This document shows, in pieces, positions 59,248 through 64,000 of a stretch of DNA of 64,000 bases. This DNA comes from Mycolicibacterium austroafricanum. Lineage in GTDB: Bacteria > Actinomycetota > Actinomycetes > Mycobacteriales > Mycobacteriaceae. Where the stretch lies: contig NZ_CACSIP010000045.1 in assembly GCF_902705885.1 (NCBI RefSeq), forward strand, positions 1 through 64,000, read 5' to 3'. A model generated the notes under the pieces. The model made no database searches, was not told the DNA's origin, and was given only the letters and a program-made list of their open reading frames with translations. Within the stretch, counting starts at the first letter, position 1, and each line of letters begins with the position of its first letter. A program made the position numbers and the translations under genes.

Positions 59248-59575
59248 CCCTCACTGCCTCTTGGATCAGTGCTTTGAAGGCTTCCGTGTCCAGCTCGTCG
59301 TCTTCACGCAGATCAATGGAACGTCCGACCGGAGCCTCGAGGCTCGCGTTGAACAGATGGTCCGGGTCGTTCACGGACGAGCCCTTGGCGAAATTGACCT
59401 TGACCTTGCCCTTGTACATTTCCAGCGTGCAGATCAGGCCGTCCAGTGAGAACGCCGGCACGCCGTCGGGGTTCGACGGCTTGCGCCACTTGATCTCCTC
59501 GACCACGTCGGGTTCGGCTTGTTTGATCAGCGACCGGATCTCATCGACCCGGTCGACGCGCCAGTCCTCGCTCAT
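59234..59575 (-). CDS. DUF1801-domain protein
   Basis: A 113-residue protein of the DUF1801/YdhG type: ADPDVVEEIKW-like start (here EPDVVEEIKWRKPSNPDGVPAFSLDG), KVKVNFAKGS and a C-terminal helix LDTEAFKALIQEAVRVNRR. Probably a small cytoplasmic binding protein; no enzymatic residue is evident. The ATG 59575 is the only sensible start. An AT-rich promoter region with a palindrome lies upstream. Confidence 0.88.
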   Translation of the reverse strand: MSEDWRVDRVDEIRSLIKQAEPDVVEEIKWRKPSNPDGVPAFSLDGLICTLEMYKGKVKVNFAKGSSVNDPDHLFNASLEAPVGRSIDLREDDELDTEAFKALIQEAVRVNRR

Positions 59576-59682
59576 GGTGCCAATGTAGGTCCGATCATCG
59601 ACCGCGACCAGGGTTGCCTACGCGTTGAAGCGTGCCACATTCCGCGGCGAACGTCTGCCGCAGCCGAGTGCTCCTACGCGAT

Positions 59683-59716
59683 GTCAGGCTGACAGCTGCG
59701 CGATGGATATATATAC
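59683..59716 (-). promoter_or_regulatory. Palindrome and TATATATA tract upstream of DUF1801 gene
   Basis: TGTCAG-G-CTGACA (59,683-59,695) is a perfect 6-1-6 palindrome, followed by an ATATATATA run (59,707-59,716). They lie 108-141 bases upstream of the 59575 start in the 189-base gap before ychF. On the minus strand the tract may serve as a -10 element and the palindrome as an operator or leader structure. Confidence 0.35.
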
Positions 59717-59764
59717 GCCGTGAGGCTCTCAGACTGACATTGTGATCGGCTCTTCGGCTGCCGG

Positions 59765-60838
59765 CTAGACATTGAAGCGGAATTCGACCACGTCGCCGTC
59801 GGCCATCACGTAGTCCTTGCCCTCCATGCGCACCTTGCCCGCCGCTTTCGCCGCGGCCATCGACCCAGCTTCCAGCAGGTCGTCGAAGGACACGATCTCG
59901 GCCTTGATGAAGCCCTTCTCGAAGTCCGAGTGGATGACCCCGGCAGCCTTCGGCGCCGTATCGCCCTGGTGAATCGTCCAGGCCCGGGCCTCTTTCGGAC
60001 CCGCCGTCAGATAGGTCTGCAACTTCAGTGTGTGAAAACCGGCTCGCGCCAACGCATCCAGGCCTCGCTCGGTCTGACCGATCGACTCCAGCAGTTCGGC
60101 GGCCGACTCCTCGTCGAGTTCCTGGAGCTCGGCTTCGATCTTCGCGTCCAGGAACACCGCATCGGCCGGCGCCACCAGTTCGCGCAACTCGGCGACCTTC
60201 GCGGAATCGGTGAGCACCGACTCGTCGGCGTTGAACACGTAGAGGAAAGGCTTGGATGTCATCAGATTCAGCTCGCGGAGCAACGACACGTCGGCGCCTG
60301 CCGAGAACAAGGTCTTGCCGGAGTTGAGTACCTGCTGCGCTGCAGTAGCCGCGTCGAACACCGGTCTGCGGTCCTTGTGCGTGCGGGCCTCCTTCTCCAG
60401 CCGCGGAAGCGCCCGCTCCAACGTCTGCATGTCGGCCAGGATCAACTCGGTCTCGATGATCTCGATATCGGACTTGGGATCCACCTTGCCGTCGACGTGC
60501 ACGACATCGTCGTCGGCGAACACCCGCACCACCTGGCAGATCGCATCGCTCTCGCGGATGTTGGCCAGGAACTTGTTACCGAGCCCGGCACCCTCGGACG
60601 CTCCCTTGACGATGCCGGCGATGTCGACGAACGTCACCGGCGCGGGCACGATCTTCTCCGAGCCGAAGATCTTCGCGAGCTCGCCCAGCCGCGGATCCGG
60701 GAGCGCCACCACGCCTTCGTTCGGCTCGATCGTCGCGAACGGGTAATTGGCGGCCAGCACGTCGTTACGCGTCAACGCGTTGAACAACGTCGACTTGCCG
60801 ACGTTCGGAAGTCCGACAATTCCCAGATTCAGGCCCAC
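59765..60838 (-). CDS. ychF: Redox-regulated ATPase YchF (OLA1 family)
   Basis: A 357-residue TRAFAC P-loop NTPase of the Obg-like YchF/OLA1 group, which prefers ATP and binds ribosomes. It has Walker A GLPNVGKST (about 8-16), the switch region NYPFATIEPNEGVV, DIAGIVKGAS, the NADES base motif and a C-terminal TGS domain (FHTLKLQTYLTAGPKEARAW, GVIHSDFEKGFIKAEIVSFDD). GTG 60838 gives the usual length; a GTG three codons earlier is possible. Very close to mycobacterial YchF (Rv1112). Confidence 0.96.
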   Translation of the reverse strand: MGLNLGIVGLPNVGKSTLFNALTRNDVLAANYPFATIEPNEGVVALPDPRLGELAKIFGSEKIVPAPVTFVDIAGIVKGASEGAGLGNKFLANIRESDAICQVVRVFADDDVVHVDGKVDPKSDIEIIETELILADMQTLERALPRLEKEARTHKDRRPVFDAATAAQQVLNSGKTLFSAGADVSLLRELNLMTSKPFLYVFNADESVLTDSAKVAELRELVAPADAVFLDAKIEAELQELDEESAAELLESIGQTERGLDALARAGFHTLKLQTYLTAGPKEARAWTIHQGDTAPKAAGVIHSDFEKGFIKAEIVSFDDLLEAGSMAAAKAAGKVRMEGKDYVMADGDVVEFRFNV

Positions 60839-60920
60839 GGGGACCACAGTGTAGGCGCTGTGATCGGCACGCCATCGGGCGCTGGCGGCGTCTTGGTGCC
60901 TCAGCCGGTACGGTCGACCT

Positions 60921-62042
60921 GTGTCAGGAGAGCGCGCACGGTCGGCGGTACCGGCCGATCACCGTTCTGCGCATCCAGATTTTCCGGGGGTCCCGTGGTG
61001 GGGTGCGATCCTGATCGCTGTCGCCGCCTCGGCGATCGGATTCGCCGTCGACGCCAGCTCCGGCGACGGAGAGCTCACCCGGGTCTTCGCCGCGCTGTAC
61101 GCCATCGGGTGCCTGGCCGCCGTGCTTGCCGTTCGACAGGCGGCGGTGTTCACCGCGGTGATCCAGCCCCCTCTGATCCTGTTCGTCGCGGTTCCCAGCG
61201 CGTACTACCTGATGCACAGCTCCGACATCAACGGTGTCAAGGACATCCTGATCAACTGCGGTTATCCGCTGATCCAGCGCTTTCCGCTGATGTTCTTCAC
61301 CGCCGCCGCGGTCTTGCTCGTCGGAGCCGCTCGGTGGTATTTCGGGGTGTCTTCCCACCGCGACACCACCGCCGCGGAAGAAACACCCCCGTCCGGTGGG
61401 GGCCTGTTGGCGAAGCTGTCCTCGCTGCTGGGCGACCGAAAAGCCGCCGACGCGGCGGAGCCGGACAAGCGACGGCGCCATTCGGGCGACCGGCGAGCCC
61501 GCGATGCGGCCAAAGCCGCCGCCAACCCGGCGGCCCGCAGTGCACGCCCCACCAAGCGCACCTCGGCCCCGCCCCGGTCACGGCATGCCCGCCCGCCGGA
61601 CACGGAGATCATCGAGCCCGTCGCAGATGGCGACCGGCCCCGCAGGCGCCGGCCTCGTCCCCCCGAGCCGCCACCTGCTCCCTCCGCCGAGCCACCGCGG
61701 CGCGCCCGGTCCTCGTCGGCCCGAGACCGCCGGGGTTCCGTGCCACCCGGTGAGCGTCGCGCGGCCTACGACCGCGCCGAGCGTCGCGAGCGCGAGCGTC
61801 CGCAGCGGCCCCAGCGCTCCAGTCGCTACGCCGAACGTGAGGGTTGGCCCGGCGAACGTGACGCGTACGAGCCCTACGAGCCGTTCGACCCCCGTCGGCC
61901 GTCCGCAAGCAGCTCACACCACCCGATCTCGCGGGTGCGGTATCGGGGAGCCGACGATTCCGCCGACGGACCGGACGAATACCGGAGGCCCCGACGGGCC
62001 CCGCGCGACTACGAACCCGACCGCTGGGAGTACGACACCTAG
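60921..62042 (+). CDS. DUF6542-type membrane protein with basic low-complexity tail
   Basis: A 373-residue protein. The N-terminal 150 residues hold about four membrane helices (ILIAVAASAIGFAV, AALYAIGCLAAVLAV, ILFVAVPSAYYLM, FFTAAAVLLVGA). The rest (about 155-373) is an Arg/Pro/Glu-rich cytoplasmic tail (RRRRPRPPEPPPAP-type). This matches the mycobacterial DUF6542 proteins next to YchF (Rv1111c). Start GTG 60921. It converges with the penicillin-binding protein gene with 4 shared bases. The tail is a low-complexity region, so reading frame support comes mainly from the N-terminal half. Confidence 0.85.
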   Translation: MSGERARSAVPADHRSAHPDFPGVPWWGAILIAVAASAIGFAVDASSGDGELTRVFAALYAIGCLAAVLAVRQAAVFTAVIQPPLILFVAVPSAYYLMHSSDINGVKDILINCGYPLIQRFPLMFFTAAAVLLVGAARWYFGVSSHRDTTAAEETPPSGGGLLAKLSSLLGDRKAADAAEPDKRRRHSGDRRARDAAKAAANPAARSARPTKRTSAPPRSRHARPPDTEIIEPVADGDRPRRRRPRPPEPPPAPSAEPPRRARSSSARDRRGSVPPGERRAAYDRAERRERERPQRPQRSSRYAEREGWPGERDAYEPYEPFDPRRPSASSSHHPISRVRYRGADDSADGPDEYRRPRRAPRDYEPDRWEYDT

Positions 62043-63865
62043 GGCGTGGCGCGCAGGAAGCGACCGGCCGCATCCACCGCCGGCGCCGAACTGTCTGCGT
62101 CACTGACGAACACCGCCAGCGCCAGGTCACCGTCGATTCCCACGAACCAGCCGTGCGCACGCTGATCCCCGGTCTCGGTATCGACGTACTCGGCGGTGCC
62201 GGTCTTGCCCAGCAGGCCCGGGATGTCCTGCAGCTGAGTAGCGGTGCCGGCGGTGACCGTCTCCCGCATCATGGCCTGCACCTGCTCGTCCACAGCGGAC
62301 GGCAACGGCTCGGGGGTGCGGTCGGCCACGGCCGGTTCGCCCTCGACGATCGCCGGTGCCGGCGGGGAACCGTTCGCCAGCGCCGCGGCCACCAACGCCA
62401 TGCCGAACGGTGACGCGGTCACCTTGCCCTGCCCGATGCCTTCCTCGACCCGCAGCGCAGGGGTGTCGGCCACCGGCACCGATCCGGTGACGGTGGTCAT
62501 CCCGAGCGCGGTGTAGTCGATCCCGAGCCCGAGTTGTGCGGCGGCCTCGGTCAGGCCGTCCGGCGGCAAGTTCACCGCCAGCCGGCCCATGGTGGTGTTG
62601 CATGATCTGGCGAACGCGGTGTGCAACGGCACCGCGCCCAGATCGAAGTTGTCGTCGTTGGGGATCTGCCTGCCCTCGATGTTCTCGGTCCCCGGGCAGG
62701 CGACGACGCTGTCGGGGGCGACCTGCCCGGACTGCAGCGCCGCCGACACCGTCACCGTCTTGAACGTCGAACCGGGCGGATACAGACCGGTCAACGCGAT
62801 CGACCCCTGGGCGTCGGCGGGCGCGTTCTGCGCCACCGCCAGCAGGTTGCCCGTCGAGGGCTGGATCGCCACGACGGCCGCCGGGGTGGGCAGCGGGGCC
62901 AGCGCGTCCTCGGCGGCGCGCTGCAAGCCGATGTCCAGCGTGGCGGCGATGTCGCCGACGGGTCCGGCGTCACGTCCTCCCACCCGCCTGGGGCCGGCCG
63001 CAGTCTGCGCGGTGACCGCCCAGCCGGCCGCCGCGTCGGTGCGTTGTTGCCACAGCTGCGAGAGTCCCGAGAGCGTGGGTGAGGCGAGCGTGCGGTCGGT
63101 GACCAGCAGCCTGGTCTGCGGTCGCAGCGTCACGTTCGGCAGCGTCGACAGCTGCGACTCGATCGGGGCCAGATCGTCCTGGCGCAGCGTGATGACTGTG
63201 ACCGGCTTGCCCGCGGCCGCCTCGAGGTCGGCGGCCAGCGACTGCGGGGTGATGCCCGGCGCGATCGGATTGACCAGCGCCGCAATGGTGTTCACGTCGG
63301 CCCCCGGTGCGGCGTCGACCAGGGTGACGACGTGCTGGGTGAGCAGTTCTGCGCCGGTGCGGTCCAGCACGCGGGCTGCGGGTTGCGGGATCAGCGTGCT
63401 GTAGGACAGCGGCCCCTCGTCGAGCCCGGGCGCGACAGCCGCCGCGTTCCACTGGATCGACCAGTCGTCTCCGTCGGACGTCGCGGCACCGTCGGTGCTG
63501 TAGGACCATTCGTTGCGCCCGTCGGGCCCGAACTTCCAGGTGGTGTTCAGGGTGAACGACGCCGAACCGTCCTGCTCCTCGACCTCGCCGACCTTGACGT
63601 CGACGTCGGTGCCCAGGCTGGCGAAGAGGGCACCGAGGGTGTCGGTGGCGGCGGGCTCGTCGGTGGTCAACGCCGCGGCTGCGGCGGCGTCACCGCGGCT
63701 CAACGCATCGGCGAAGGAGCGCACGGCGGCGTTCAGGCGGTCTTCGGACTCGCTGCAGCCGGCGAGCACGAGCAGGACCGCGAGAAGCAACGCGATCGGC
63801 AGGCGTGCGGAGGGCCGGGACTTCGACCGTGCCAGCGCGGAGGGCTGGCGAGAGCACCATGTCAC
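62039..63865 (-). CDS. Penicillin-binding lipoprotein, class B-like transpeptidase
   Basis: A 608-residue enzyme: lipobox ending at Cys37 (LLVLAGCSES), an NTF2-like MecA-N domain (about 45-150), a dimerisation-type domain and a transpeptidase domain with active-site Ser366 in STFK, SCN at 421-423 and KTG at 554-556. This is the layout of mycobacterial PbpLipo (Rv2864c), including adjacency to a GNAT gene. It should cross-link peptidoglycan in the periplasm and be a beta-lactam target. Start GTG 63865, 23 bases after the preceding stop, as no later start precedes the lipobox. Confidence 0.94.
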   Translation of the reverse strand: MTWCSRQPSALARSKSRPSARLPIALLLAVLLVLAGCSESEDRLNAAVRSFADALSRGDAAAAAALTTDEPAATDTLGALFASLGTDVDVKVGEVEEQDGSASFTLNTTWKFGPDGRNEWSYSTDGAATSDGDDWSIQWNAAAVAPGLDEGPLSYSTLIPQPAARVLDRTGAELLTQHVVTLVDAAPGADVNTIAALVNPIAPGITPQSLAADLEAAAGKPVTVITLRQDDLAPIESQLSTLPNVTLRPQTRLLVTDRTLASPTLSGLSQLWQQRTDAAAGWAVTAQTAAGPRRVGGRDAGPVGDIAATLDIGLQRAAEDALAPLPTPAAVVAIQPSTGNLLAVAQNAPADAQGSIALTGLYPPGSTFKTVTVSAALQSGQVAPDSVVACPGTENIEGRQIPNDDNFDLGAVPLHTAFARSCNTTMGRLAVNLPPDGLTEAAAQLGLGIDYTALGMTTVTGSVPVADTPALRVEEGIGQGKVTASPFGMALVAAALANGSPPAPAIVEGEPAVADRTPEPLPSAVDEQVQAMMRETVTAGTATQLQDIPGLLGKTGTAEYVDTETGDQRAHGWFVGIDGDLALAVFVSDADSSAPAVDAAGRFLRATP

Positions 63866-63888
63866 GTCCGCCGAAAATACCCGCTCGC

Positions 63889-64000
63889 TCAGCGGGCGGG
63901 GCGGATCTCCCGGGGCAGCGCGAACACCAGCGTCTCGTTGGCCGTGGTGACGGGCTGAACCGTGCCGAAGCCGTACTCGGCGAGCCTGTCCAGCACACCC
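63889..64000 (-). CDS. GNAT-family acetyltransferase, C-terminal fragment
   Basis: The last 36-37 codons of a gene reading in from beyond the right edge, ending RLAEYGFGTVQPVTTANETLV... and a TGA at 63,889-63,891. The ending and the position directly before the penicillin-binding lipoprotein gene match the Rv2867c-type GNAT acetyltransferase of M. tuberculosis. Only the C-terminus is visible, so the acetyl-CoA site cannot be checked. Confidence 0.65.
   Translation of the reverse strand, partial: GVLDRLAEYGFGTVQPVTTANETLVFALPREIRPAR

Noticed and set aside
59930..61753. 607-codon open frame on the plus strand
   Set aside because: Antisense to ychF and out of frame over the DUF6542 gene, giving an Arg/Gln-rich product with no domain.
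61480..62040. Arg/Pro/Glu-rich stretch as a separate repetitive gene
   Set aside because: It is the continuous low-complexity tail of the DUF6542 protein, in frame with its membrane domain.
1..64000. Insertion sequences, prophage ends, tRNA genes and CRISPR arrays
   Set aside because: No transposase, integrase, tRNA cloverleaf, target duplications or repeat-spacer pattern were found by reading, though a tRNA search program would be more sensitive.

Overview
The window looks like chromosomal DNA of a mycobacterium, most likely a fast-growing Mycolicibacterium-type species. It is uniformly GC-rich with many GTG starts and ATGA/GTGA overlaps. It carries a complete mce lipid-import operon, an MPT70/MPT83-like fasciclin protein, a penicillin-binding lipoprotein next to a GNAT gene (as around Rv2864c/Rv2867c), a DUF6542 protein beside YchF (as Rv1111c/Rv1112) and a deazaflavin (F420)-type oxidoreductase. 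I saw no rRNA, tRNA, insertion sequence, phage gene or CRISPR array, and no gene-free stretch longer than 300 bases.

Positions 1-19,800 form an uptake-and-oxidation locus. It holds four NtaA/DszA-type flavin monooxygenases (one cut by the left edge), three Tat-exported lipoprotein solute-binding proteins and one fused two-domain ABC ATPase with no permease in view. It also has two MFS transporters, a GntR regulator, an NCS1 nucleobase/hydantoin-type symporter, a hydantoin/allantoin-type racemase and two unrelated flavin reductases. Together these suggest import of a nitrogen-containing, probably heterocyclic, compound and its oxidation using reduced FMN; the substrate is unknown. Every minus-strand transcription unit here has a CGGCG(C/T)AAT element upstream of its start (nine of nine), which I take to be an undescribed regulon element.

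Positions 19,800-24,800 hold a CPBP-family membrane protein, a Rossmann-fold sugar-epimerase-like protein, a gamma-carbonic-anhydrase-like protein, an SDR, a TetR regulator and the fasciclin protein. A very strong two-way hairpin separates these from a CoA-ester degradation operon running leftward from 29,372 (CoA transferase, thiolase, enoyl-CoA hydratase, acyl-CoA dehydrogenase). A divergent FadR-type GntR gene with a TGGT-G-ACCA operator flanks that operon.

Positions 30,300-38,000 hold a DUF3556 membrane protein, a DoxX protein, a carotenoid oxygenase diverging from a sodium:solute symporter, a TetR regulator and a WS/DGAT-like acyltransferase. Three copies of ATAAC-N3-GTTAT link the TetR gene to the oxygenase/symporter promoter. 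Positions 38,060-49,626 are the mce operon in the order TetR, yrbEA, yrbEB, mceA-F and two Mce-associated genes.

The rest is mostly housekeeping and conserved genes: an alpha/beta hydrolase, a large kinase-aminotransferase fusion, a class III nucleotide cyclase, a 58-residue membrane protein, a permuted papain-like hydrolase, an HNH-like protein, an F420-type reductase, a methyltransferase, a DUF1801 protein, YchF, a DUF6542 protein, the penicillin-binding lipoprotein and the end of a GNAT gene.
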